Shown: positions 55,701 through 64,000 of the stretch, one piece after another
Position numbering within the stretch: position 1 is the stretch's first letter
Layout: each line of letters begins with the position of its first letter
Origin: Biomphalaria glabrata
Lineage: Eukaryota > Mollusca > Gastropoda > Planorbidae
Length of the DNA stretch: 64,000 nucleotides
Assembly: GCF_947242115.1 (NCBI RefSeq)
Contig: NC_074723.1
Coordinates: 31,566,043 to 31,630,042 of the forward strand
Direction: 5' to 3'
Position numbers and translations under genes: made by a program
The notes under the pieces: model-generated
Seen by the model: only the letters and a program-made list of their open reading frames with translations
Databases searched by the model: none
What the model was told of the DNA's origin: nothing

Positions 55701-58700
55701 AGAGGGTGCGGGCGACATTATTTTTTTTTTATATTCATAATTGGGCGTCACTCGTAAAGTTTGAGAAACACTTGTCTAGAAGGATAATCAAAAGGTGCGC
55801 TACTCCTGGTTGTAAATAGCCACCACAGCCAGATCAGAGATTTATGAGACGCACTTTTAATGATGTTGATTGGTCCAACTCATTCTGTTGACATTTTTGT
55901 TGTTTTGATGTTTTGTGAGGAAAAAAAAGTTGGCACGTGCAAGGGACCGAACTCTGTTATGTAAGAGAGAGAATCAGCGGTCATAAATTGAATGAGTAAT
56001 TTTACTGTTGCTGTCAAGCTAGATCTTCTCCCTGCCATTCGGTTGAGCTAACTTATATTTATGCGCCTCGCATTTGGTGGTCTTGACTTTTTAATGGTAT
56101 ATTAATTTGCTAATTCTTGCTACTAGTTACGAAGCATGAGAAAAACAAGGCCACAAAGACAGTTTGTGTGGAAACACAAACTTAAAATCGGCCCGCCGAA
56201 GTGGTCCACTTAGGCAGGTAAAAAGGCAGGTTTCAATATTTTCAGAAAGAATATCATAATGAAATTATATCAAAGACAAATGGCAGAGAAAATTGGAGAA
56301 AGTAGGTTGACAGATCTTGTGTGGTGCCCCAAGGGATAGGTGAAAGTGAATGTGAAGTTAGATGTGAACCTGGCCAAACTGATCTCATATAATGATTATC
56401 TAATTGATCTAATTGTTTTGTAAAGGGTCAATCAAACCGTCGAAAAAAAAAATTCGTAAAAATATAAACAAAATTAAATAAAATTCCTTGACTTATGCAT
56501 CTAATGTGGTGTGTGGGGCTTCAGTTCACGCAGTAAAATTTAAAACTACCTATTAATTGTTGTTTTAGATTATGTTCCACTTATATGCATATTAAATAGA
56601 TTTTTCTCTTTGAAAAAAAAAAAAAACCTTAAACATTTTCTTTGTAAATGTAGTAATTACTATGACAAAATTTACTTAACTTAGCAATACAATTGAAAAA
56701 ATTTTTTTTAACAAAAATCTAAAACCGTTTGCATATAAATATAGCATACTGTAATCCCCCTTACTAAATAGCCACCCGTGTTTGTTACTAGTGAATAGTT
56801 GTAAAAATGGTGGATTTTATTTAAAAACAGCTTGCATACTTGATTTTAAAAATTACATTTTTCGCTTTCAGAAAAGAAAATGTAGCCGTTGCATCAGAAC
56901 TTTGAAAGGTCTAAAATATCATGATGTCGGATTTTCAATATTTTTTCTAGTTTACGAGATCTAAACGGGACGGACAGACGAACAGAGAGACCACACAAAA
57001 CTAATAGCGTCTATTCCCGTTTCGGGGGGCCGCTAAAAAATTATATGTAACACGTACAACCAGATGAGTAGTTAGGTTTAGTGTCAACAGGTAAAATGAA
57101 GATAACCATTTCAGACTTTGCAAACTATAGGGCACATGATGTAAAGGTCATCTTTTTCTATGGTCGACGGTAAACGAGGATTTCATGTGGCCAGCACAAC
57201 GACCAACCGCCTATACTTTCCCCAACTAACGTCAGGTAACCATTTGAGTTTAGTGGACTCGGAGCGTCATAAAAAAATCCCGAAATTCAAAATCCCAAAC
57301 AAAACTAACCTACTCTCTAAACTAGTACATGACATCCCCCCCCCCCCCAATCCCTTTTCTAAAAAAATTGTTTAACAATTTTTTACAAAAAGTACAGTCA
57401 AATGTCTTTAGAATAGCAGGGAGAATTTTGTTTGAAAAAACAAATACAATAAATATGGGGATGGACAACACAACAAATAGATTCTCTTGACATCTCAGGT
57501 AGGTTCACTGGTATCTCACAGTGTTCGTTTACAGACATCTCACTGCGGTAAGTTCAATGACAATTCACCAAAGTAAGTCCTTTGACATCCAACAAGGTAA
57601 CAGTTCAGCACTAAGATTGAATGTGGTACATGACGTGATACACAGTTCAAAGTGTAACCTTTCTGTAACAGTCCATGAGTACGAAACATTAGATTGTAGT
57701 TACCACAAGTTACGCTTTTCAGTACAAGATAAAGTTAATCACGTCAAAAAATAATGGCGTGGCGTTCGTTCCGGCCTCGGGGTCGCCAAAATAATGTTGT
57801 GGGCTAATCTAATCTGACTTCGACTATGTATCAATTATTACTTAACATTAGACACAGAACATTACAAGTTGAATATAGTTAATAACAACATTCAGTTCTA
57901 TACAATGAGACTTTATTAACCACTGAGAAATCCGTCCAGTCTTCCTAAAACGTCGCTATATCTAATTACTATTCAACTGCTATTCAAAACACAACCTGCT
58001 TCTAACAAAACGCCATGTTGGTCTCTTGTTCGCCTAAGTCTACTACGTCATTAGTCTGTCTTACTACGTCACTACTTTTACCGTCACTAAAACTATACAC
58101 AATATATTTATCTGACAAAACTAACTTACTCTCTAAACTAGTACAATACAGAGTCCGCATTTGGGTCATCTTTGACCTAGATTCGTTGTTTTCTTCTAAT
58201 AGTCAGAAATGTCAGATCTGAAGGTCGTGTCTATTATCAGAAATAGTTCTTTATTAGCTTCATAACTATTCTGTTGTCACAGATTAATTAATGTAGACGT
58301 TATTAAATAATAATGATAATAACGAGACTGTCTTTATCAAGGTAGACATATATAACTAACTTTTTATTTCCGTCCGATCCTTTGCTTTCGCACAAAACAT
58401 AAACAACAAACAATGACGTAATATCTTATAATATTAGGTTCATAACAGTTACATCGATGCTAAGAAACATAAGGATTGGTAGAGATTCTTTGAAGACCCG
58501 TTGACAGTTGATAAATGATTTGTGGAATATAAACACTGTCCAGTTTTCAGCTTCGTCGAAATTAACTTTTGCCTGTCTGTAAATGTCTTCTCAGCCTTGG
58601 TATTGTAGACGTCTATCCAATCATCATATAACATCCCATTCCATTGAATCTCCTAGACATTAGAGCGGAATGCTTTTAAAGTTCATCTCGCACTTTCAAA

Positions 58701-60992
58701 CTTGGATTCAAACCTTAGGACCTCTGTACAACGTTTTCATCGGTCTCCTTCAGTCGTAAGACGACTCTGGCTCATCTCGTGGATGAGAGGCTGAGCATTG
58801 GCCATGGTCAGAGCGTTGTCGCCCACACAGCGATCCCCCCCCCCTTTTCTCAACCTGCCTGGTCGTGCGGTTTGCGCGCTGGACCGTCGTTTAGATTTAT
58901 CGATGGCCCAGGGTTCAAACCCTGCCCGCTCCCATCCCCCGTCGTCCTGCGGGAGGTTTGGACTAGGAAGTAATTATCTTCAACTCAGAAGGAACATCCG
59001 AAACATGTAAAACATTTTACAAACATATTAGATCCAAAGTATCAGCAATAGAGGAAACAGTCTGGGGTCAGCAGCGTTGCGTTATAATTTATATCACCAC
59101 TTACATTTCTATTACTTTAGGGTTCATCTTGATTATGTGTATATTGGTATTATTTGTTATTTGTTATTATTTGTTACTATTTGTTATTATTTGTTATTTG
59201 TTATTATTTTGTTACTATTTGTTACTATTTGTTTATATTTGATATTTGTTACTATTTGTTATTATTGGTTACTATTTGTTACTATTTGTTATTTGTTATT
59301 ATTTGTTACTATTTGTTATTATTTGTTATTATTTGTTACTATTTGTTACTATTTGTTATTATTTGTTATTATTTGTTATTATTTGTTACTATTTGTTATT
59401 ATTTGTTACTATTTGTTATTATTTGTTACTATTTGTTATTATTTGTTACTATTTGTTATTATTTGTTATTATTTGTAATTTTGACTGCCTTTGTAGTACG
59501 TGTGCTTTGAGGCAAAACAACTAAAAAAAAATTAAATTGTTGCAGTGTCTTTCTTCAGTTTCATACAGTGTGCTACAACCTGCACGAGGGTCATTGGCTC
59601 CCTGATCAGTTTACTGCTTCATCAAAGTGATCGATAACGCTTATTGATTCTCTTTCGTGATTATGCAAATTGTACATTCCTAATTACTTCGCACCGCAAG
59701 CGCACACATACATACACTATCATACACTCACAAGAATCTAATTTTTTATGCAAATGTAAGCAGTCACTCGATTGATTTTTTTTTTTAATTCAGGATTCGG
59801 GTTCATCTCAAGTAGAGGTAACATCCATGCCAACTGTTCTAATTCAAGAAAGCAAAGAGTCATTACAGAATGCCAGCAGGACGGACAAGAAAGCTGGTAA
59901 GAAAAAAGGTCAGAATTGGCAGCAGTTTTTTTCCAGAAATGTTTTACTTAAAAAAAATATGCATACATGCCATGTATTTTATTCTTTAGCTTTTTACAGC
60001 CAGTCTGTGATTCTGACGTCATGACATGATATCTTATTCATGTTTACGTATTTGATTTATTTTGTCTCGTATATTTAACTCTTTCTCTTCTAATCGACGA
60101 TACCATCGTTGATTTGACCTCATTAAATTAAATTAATATTTTTTTTTTAAAACTTGGCTTTGTGCCATATAAAAGAGCATGCATTTCCCTTTAATTCTAT
60201 ACCAAATACAACTTTTTATGATAACAAACAACAAAGCCATTGAAGCCCAATCATAATAAGGTAGTGAAATAATAATGTGTAAATACAAGAATTCCTTCAA
60301 AACGTTGAAAAATAATTACGGAGAGAAAGAGTTAAAAATAATCTATTGGAAATATGCGATAAAGTTAATTGCATTCTACACAACGCGCAATAAGTATTAA
60401 ATAGTCTTCAAAAATATCATAGAAAGGAAATAACCAAAAATATTTTTAAATCCTTAAAAAAAAAAAAAAAAAAAAAACAACACCAAAGCTTATCTAAGGC
60501 AAAGAACTCCGCACATACAACTATATCTTTCGAAAACGTAGAAGTTATATCTCTTATTCGATATCAAATACAATAATAATTACAACTAATTAATTGACTG
60601 GTAAATGTTTTAATTGATTCAGGTTTAGTTAGGTACAATAAATAATTGTTTAGACCTTCAACTTGATCTGGGTGTGGGAGGAATACCGTGTTTACTTATC
60701 TAAGGGGACACATCGGCGACTCCATTTTTTAAAGAAAATTTACATGAACCATTAACTAGACACATTTGCGACCTTTTTTCTAGTGTGTGAGTGTGTGTAA
60801 AAGACCCAAACCTTCTTTATCCTCAGTCCGCATTAGCGTAAGACTTCAATTACCCGCCAGCAAAGTGACGAAACTGTTAAATGGTGAGGACGAGGGTCAG
60901 TACCGGAGACTTACAGAAATACTAACAGAAGACATTCAGAAAATGTACGCTGACCAGCCAGGTGAACAAAAAGTGTACGAACTAAAGTTCAG
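52738..60992 (+). CDS. Secreted/membrane protein, signal peptide + start of SEA-like domain (partial, 3' end not found)
   Basis: Three exons: 52738-52797, 59794-59896, 60827-60992. Phases agree (0, then 1, ending 2). Exon 1 is MMLLCGPVLLLLGATLLSLC, a clear signal peptide, followed by donor GTGAGT. Exon 2 adds a short polar linker DSGSSQVEVTSMPTVLIQ with an N-glycosylation sequon (NAS). Exon 3 reads VRISVRLQLPASKVTKLL and DEGQYRRLTEILTEDIQKMY, then KVYELKF. The strand, the Y..L...I...I.K.Y helix and the following strand fit the first half of a SEA domain, found in mucin-like and membrane proteins outside the cell. The second half and the rest should lie beyond 61 kb; I did not find them. Exon 1 may begin at an acceptor near 52560, implying an upstream non-coding exon. 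Confidence 0.62.
53536..53700 (+). mobile_element. LINE tail with CCHC-like finger
   Basis: Plus-strand frame KATLTCNICGRECLSEVGLH followed by SHMKKCSK and a stop. The terminal C..CGR.C....GL..H...C is a typical end of LINE polyproteins, and GTCACTCTACGACCGAAGGA follows it. It is in intron 1 of the signal-peptide gene. Confidence 0.6.
54306..54416. repeat. (CA)n microsatellites
   Basis: Two short CA runs (54306-54345 and 54398-54416) with a C run before the second. Confidence 0.9.
54514..55773. mobile_element. Non-autonomous hAT-type element, 1.26 kb
   Basis: Starts CAGTGTTTCTCAAAC and ends GTTTGAGAAACACTT, inverted with one change. The 8-bp flanks GTCTAAAA (54506-54513) and GTCTAGAA (55774-55781) differ once. 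The interior includes an unusual ~450-bp GC-rich segment (54660-55130) without a coding signal, and the nested MITE at 55351-55596. No transposase was recognised. Confidence 0.75.
55351..55596. mobile_element. TTAA-flanked MITE (246 bp), nested in the hAT
   Basis: Begins TTAACTCTTTCTCTCCGTAA and ends GGAGAGAAAGAGTTAA. A second full copy, opposite in orientation, is at 60075-60335; a deleted copy is at 35893-35973. TTAA on both sides at three loci suggests piggyBac-type transposition; the terminal motif is not one I can assign with certainty. Confidence 0.75.
55774..56186. other. Intron DNA, nothing recognised
   Basis: Unremarkable AT-rich sequence of intron 1 of the signal-peptide gene. Confidence 0.4.
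56187..57040 (+). mobile_element. LINE 3' end, second copy
   Basis: Aligns by eye with 1-768 (GTGGTCCACTTAGGCAGG, GTTGACAGATCTTGTGTGG, GAACCTGGCCAAACTG, ATGTCGGATTTTCAAT) and keeps the 3' UTR block TCTAAACGGGACGGACAGAC and TTCCCGTTTCGGGGGGCC that the first copy lost. It ends at GCTAAAAAATTA. Confidence 0.75.
57105..57297 (-). repeat. tRNA-derived SINE body (main family)
   Basis: Inverted copy: GATGATGTAAAGGTCATC in one-base-changed form, GGCCAGCACAACGACC, TCCCCAACTAACGTCAGG; it stops at AAAATCCCAAAC where the tRNA head should begin. The head was probably lost to the adjacent LTR-related sequence. Confidence 0.8.
57298..58447 (-). mobile_element. LTR-retrotransposon fossil: one LTR plus leader, incomplete
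   Basis: A 653-bp segment, 57795-58447, has TGTT...AACA termini. Read on the minus strand it is directly followed by TGGCGACCCCGAGG, a plausible primer-binding site just inside a left LTR. The leader-like sequence extends to about 57500, and a further piece resembling part of the LTR lies near 57298-57335. No gag or pol protein is readable. Family uncertain (Gypsy-like by primer-site style). It is broken, lacking the internal region; age cannot be set because there is no paired LTR. Confidence 0.5.
58720..59020 (+). repeat. Second SINE family, larger copy, with companion repeat
   Basis: Contains CGGTTTGCGCGCTGGACCG and GGGTTCAAACCCTGCCCGC (B-box like), then GGAGGTTTGGACTAGGAAG and GGAACATCCGAAACATGTAA, paralleling 40225-40345. 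The preceding TCAGTCGTAAGACGACTCTG block is likely part of the same composite. Confidence 0.5.
59147..59476. repeat. 10-bp tandem array (ATTTGTTAYT)
   Basis: About 330 bp of TATTTGTTAT and TATTTGTTAC units alternating irregularly. Translates to CYYLLLFVI-like repeats in all forward frames; those are not genes. It sits ~320 bp before exon 2 of the signal-peptide gene. Confidence 0.95.
60075..60335. mobile_element. TTAA-flanked MITE (261 bp)
   Basis: Starts TTAACTCTTTCTCTTC and ends GGAGAGAAAGAGTTAA. Inverted relative to the copy at 55351 (its right end carries the GTAATTATTTTTCAACG side). It is in intron 2 of the signal-peptide gene. Confidence 0.8.
60827..60992 (+). CDS. SEA-like domain exon (first half)
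   Basis: Acceptor TTTATCCTCAG, donor AG|GTAGAT. It encodes about 55 residues, roughly half a normal SEA domain, so the autoproteolysis site would be in a later exon. Codon usage and lack of repeat similarity distinguish it from the surrounding transposon remains. Confidence 0.6.
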
Positions 60993-61104
60993 GTAGATAT
61001 TTTTTTTTGACATTTGAAAATTCAACAAATTGTTATCGTTAAAAAATGCTTTTAATAGCACATATTTCATTCTTGTAGCACTGAGACATAATCCAATCAT
61101 TTTT

Positions 61105-61320
61105 GTGGACATGTAGAGGTATCTGGGAGAAGGTTTCCTTGCTGTCTTTAGTTGCTCAGTCAACGCGATTCAGCTCGAGTTGGGATTCGAACTCAAGTCC
61201 CCTTGATAGATATTACCCCTCAACCACACATTTTACATCGAGTACGCCCTCCTACGTTTCGCCCTCCATACGTGAAAGCCCCTTTGGGGGCGAATGCGGT
61301 CCCTTGAAGGTGAGAGGAAT
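61105..61320 (-). repeat. Third tRNA-like SINE family
   Basis: GGTATCTGGGAGAAGGTTTC, then GGGATTCGAACTCAAGTCCC (B-box, inverted). It parallels 63735-63935 (GGTATCTAGGAGTTGG, GTCGGGTGTCGAACC, CTTAGCCACTCGACCACGC). Confidence 0.45.
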
Positions 61321-62559
61321 ATCTCTCCGTATCTGAAAAAACAAATATCTTATAAAGGGGGAAAGAGTGTACAATAAACTCTGGTCACCTGGCTAATCCA
61401 ACCGTTAGAACTGTAGTTGTGATACTGGGATGGTGCCCATGGCTGCTGAACCGAGACCAGTTGTTAAAGAAGGCCCGAACACTGTTAAGCAACGTCACAA
61501 CCTGTAGGCAGTTTACACCAATAGCTCGTTGCCACGTCACAGGTCTGTACGACGTTTGGCACAAGTTAAGCTATTTCTTCACGAAGAAAATCCTTCAACA
61601 GACACACAAACAGGTCCACCTCCGAAACACAGTACTATTACCTCTAGGTTTTTATACTTAACCGGAACTACCTTGTAACACAAAAATGTGTTGTTTGTTT
61701 TTTTAGATCTTGTCTAGGGTAGTACACAAGATTAAGCCAAGTCGTAATGAAGTTGTTACATACTAGCAAAGTGTCACCGTAGATTACATAGAATAATGCT
61801 ACAATAATGTTGTTACTAGCAAAATGTTATAATAGAATATTAAAACAGTAAAGTTGTGTAACTGAATATAATATGCGACAATGTTATCAAAACAAAATTC
61901 TTAGATCTCTTTTAACCCCAGGTGGCAGAAAGTGGGGCGCCCACAAACTTAAGTATTCGCCTTTTCTTTGAAGTAGGTCAGCTAAACAGTCTGTACCAGT
62001 AAAAAAAAAAACAAGATATTGAGACATATTTCAGCAGTGTGACCCAGTTTCTAGCTTGACCCACATAGTAGAAAGTACAGGATTAAAAAAAACCAAACAC
62101 CGCTTGCTTTAACTCTAACAAGACCGAACTGTTTAAAACAACAAAAACATGTAACCTTGGCAGCGGTGGCACAAGTTTGTCTAACTTGACCTCCTGGTAC
62201 ACAAGAGTTAAGGATTAGCAGATGTTTGAGAGGTGTACCTGGGGGAGGGGAGTTCATGGGGGTACTTCCGTCTTTACAGTGACATTTATTCGATGTTTTA
62301 GAACCCATGAAAAAAACAAACCCAAGAAGCTGTTTTACAGTGCCATGTTATTAGCTTGGTTATGGTGATTACTAAGAGCACGGGTCCCGAAAGTAGGGCA
62401 CGAGGGCTAAACTCGGCCCACAGAGACTAATTAAATGGCACGAAATCTCCTATCCCCCTCTACAAATGATATACTTTTAACCAGTCCCTGATTAATTTTT
62501 AAGTTATAATTTACTAATTCTAGTTAATAATAATAATGGTTAGAAAAAAACAAGAAAAC
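61321..62559. other. Intron or downstream DNA with a foldback-repeat copy
   Basis: 61448-61556 repeats the right part of the foldback element at 2066-2692 (CCGAGACCAGTTGTTA, ACACCAATAGCTCGTTGCCA, CACAGGTCTGTA). No further exon of the signal-peptide gene could be recognised here. Confidence 0.4.
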
Positions 62560-62830
62560 AAGAGCGATAGAACAAAGTAATAATTTGAAGATTGCAAAGT
62601 CTTCACCTTCACTTTTCCCTTCGTCTGTTGGACCGTTGGGGCACCACACAAGATCTGTTTACCCCCTTCTCCGTTACTCTGTCTTTTGGCTTGAATAGAA
62701 TCTCTTTCATTGACAGGCCCGTCCATTCTTCTATGTTGTTTTCCCATGGCTTTCTTCGACTGCCTCTTCTTCTTTTTCCTGGTAATATTCACGAAGGAAG
62801 GTTTTTGCTAGACCTGAGGACCTTGTGATA
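62560..62830 (-). mobile_element. LINE C-terminal tail
   Basis: Minus strand: NITRKKKKRQSKKAMGKQHR, a weak DGPVNERDSIQAKRQ and then an ILCGAPTVQQ end, a frame-shifted form of the K.RRGRQ.K.W.D.I.EWTG tail. ACAGATCTTGTGTGGTGCCC is shared with the LINE ends at 1 and 56187. Confidence 0.6.
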
Positions 62831-63386
62831 TGGCCATAGAGTTTTCAGTTTACGTTTTTTGACAGTAGTTTAGGGTTTGATCGCTGTACAATCCCTGTTT
62901 CTTATCTCTTGGTCTGTGATGCGGTCTTTGTCTGTGATACCTAGACTCTTTCTGTAGCATCTCAGTTCCATTGCGAAGTCCTGCGAATTAAAATGGACAT
63001 CTGAATATTACCTTTGACTTACAAGCTGTATTACAGAAGCGGTTGTATTTTCCTGCCGTAATGAAAGGTTTTAAACTATGCAGTAGCTTTACTTGGTGGG
63101 TGCGAGGGGTGGGGGACAGCGCAACACCCAATTTTCTTGCCTTTAAGTAAAAAATTACAAAACGTGTAGTATCGTCATTTAAGAGGAGCTGGGGTGCAGG
63201 CCGCGCATGGTGACAAACATAAATGAAACATTCAGGAATAAAAGACCATGTGATCTACAGGGAAGATAATGAAAGGTCATTTGTATCTTTTCAACTTTTT
63301 TTTCTTTTTTTTTTTTTTTCTTTTAAAGCCAACATTTGATTTTAAAGTATTGACGTATTGTCAGAAATTAACAAGCTTTTGAACAT

Positions 63387-63419
<33 letters not shown>

Positions 63420-63734
63420 TAGCTTTAATTGGGAACGGGTTATTGACGTTTGGGTTGACACCATTTGATAACCAAAGCAGGCGCCACAACTCTCGCGACG
63501 CCTCTGAGTACATGTGTTATATAAATACACATGTTTAAGGAGTCATATATGTTCATGACAATGCTAGCTTTAAACCAATGGTTTGTGAGACGAGAATGTG
63601 GGACAAGATGTAATTAGAGTTAGAAATGACACAGTTATGATAATAAATATATAAATTAACAGGAGCCTGCTTGTCTAGAAGTGTTGTCTCTATCTACGTA
63701 CATACCTATCTTTCTACGTATCTTTGTATCTATG
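62831..63734. other. Downstream DNA, simple repeats
   Basis: A T-rich tract lies at 63296-63325 and a (TAA)n microsatellite at 63391-63417. A worn main-SINE 3' fragment (GACCATGTGATCTACAGGG, AATGAAAGGTCATTTG) is at 63245-63288. No gene is recognised. Confidence 0.45.
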
Positions 63735-63935
63735 TAAATAAATAAATAAATTATGGCTTTTATATAGCACTACTTTCATACTAGCTTATGGCATGCTTAT
63801 GGCATGAGGGGGTATCTAGGAGTTGGTTTTCCGTAAACACAACTCTGCCCGAGTCGGGTGTCGAACCTAGAGCCCCCTTCAGGTAGCCTAACCAAGTTCA
63901 AGCGCACTTAGCCACTCGACCACGCTTCCCACTAT
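63735..63935 (-). repeat. Third tRNA-like SINE family, second copy
   Basis: GTCGGGTGTCGAACCTAG (inverted B-box region) and CTTAGCCACTCGACCACGC (inverted A-box region) have tRNA spacing; the body is GGCTTTTATATAGCACTAC. Confidence 0.5.
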
Positions 63936-64000
63936 GCATGTATGTATGTATGTATGTATGTATGTATGTATGTATGTATGTATGTATGTATGTATGTATG
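63936..64000. repeat. (ATGT)n microsatellite, runs to window end
   Basis: A pure tetranucleotide run, continuing beyond the window. Confidence 0.95.

Noticed and set aside
59077-59524. Frames of 92-133 codons rich in CYYLLLFVI
   Set aside because: Low-complexity translation of the 10-bp array.

Overview
This is eukaryotic nuclear DNA, most likely from a mollusc and probably a freshwater pulmonate (planorbid-type) snail. The evidence is AT-rich sequence, small exons in long introns with GT-AG borders, many copies of one tRNA-derived SINE, several non-LTR retrotransposon families, hAT-type miniature elements and long TA/homopolymer tracts. The organism call is an inference from repeat style and gene content; no marker gene settles it.

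Layout. 1-9.3 kb is repeat-rich and gene-poor: a LINE 3' end, a 508-bp hAT element with a perfect 8-bp target duplication, a 15-bp minisatellite between inverted arms, a LINE tail, and a 1.4-kb array of a 23-bp satellite. 9.6-31.4 kb (+) is a 14-exon gene. I joined its exons by hand; reading phase holds at every junction and gives 1556 codons. The product is a POM121-like FG nucleoporin: a basic, KR-rich N-terminal part, an 822-codon FG-repeat exon, and an arginine-rich C-terminus. 33.3-43.7 kb (-) is a six-exon gene for a ~1686-residue C2H2 zinc-finger protein resembling ZNF653/ZNF692. The two genes converge, and their candidate poly(A) signals lie only about 100 bp apart. 44-52.5 kb is again a repeat graveyard with nested insertions. 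From 52.7 kb (+) a third gene begins: a 20-codon signal-peptide exon, then, after a 7-kb intron, two exons encoding a short linker and what looks like the first half of a SEA domain. It runs off the right end of what I can follow. Most of the long hand-visible open frames outside these genes are artefacts of tandem repeats whose unit is a multiple of three.

How the parts relate. The three genes have no evident shared pathway: one is a nuclear-pore component, one a DNA-binding regulator, and one a secreted or membrane protein. The most informative structure beyond the genes is the layering of mobile elements: a hAT inside a SINE, a TTAA-flanked MITE inside a hAT, a LINE inside a LINE, and a 57-bp in-frame five-fold expansion inside a LINE coding tail. 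I saw no CRISPR, operon or other prokaryote-like system, and nothing that clearly amounts to a new biological system.
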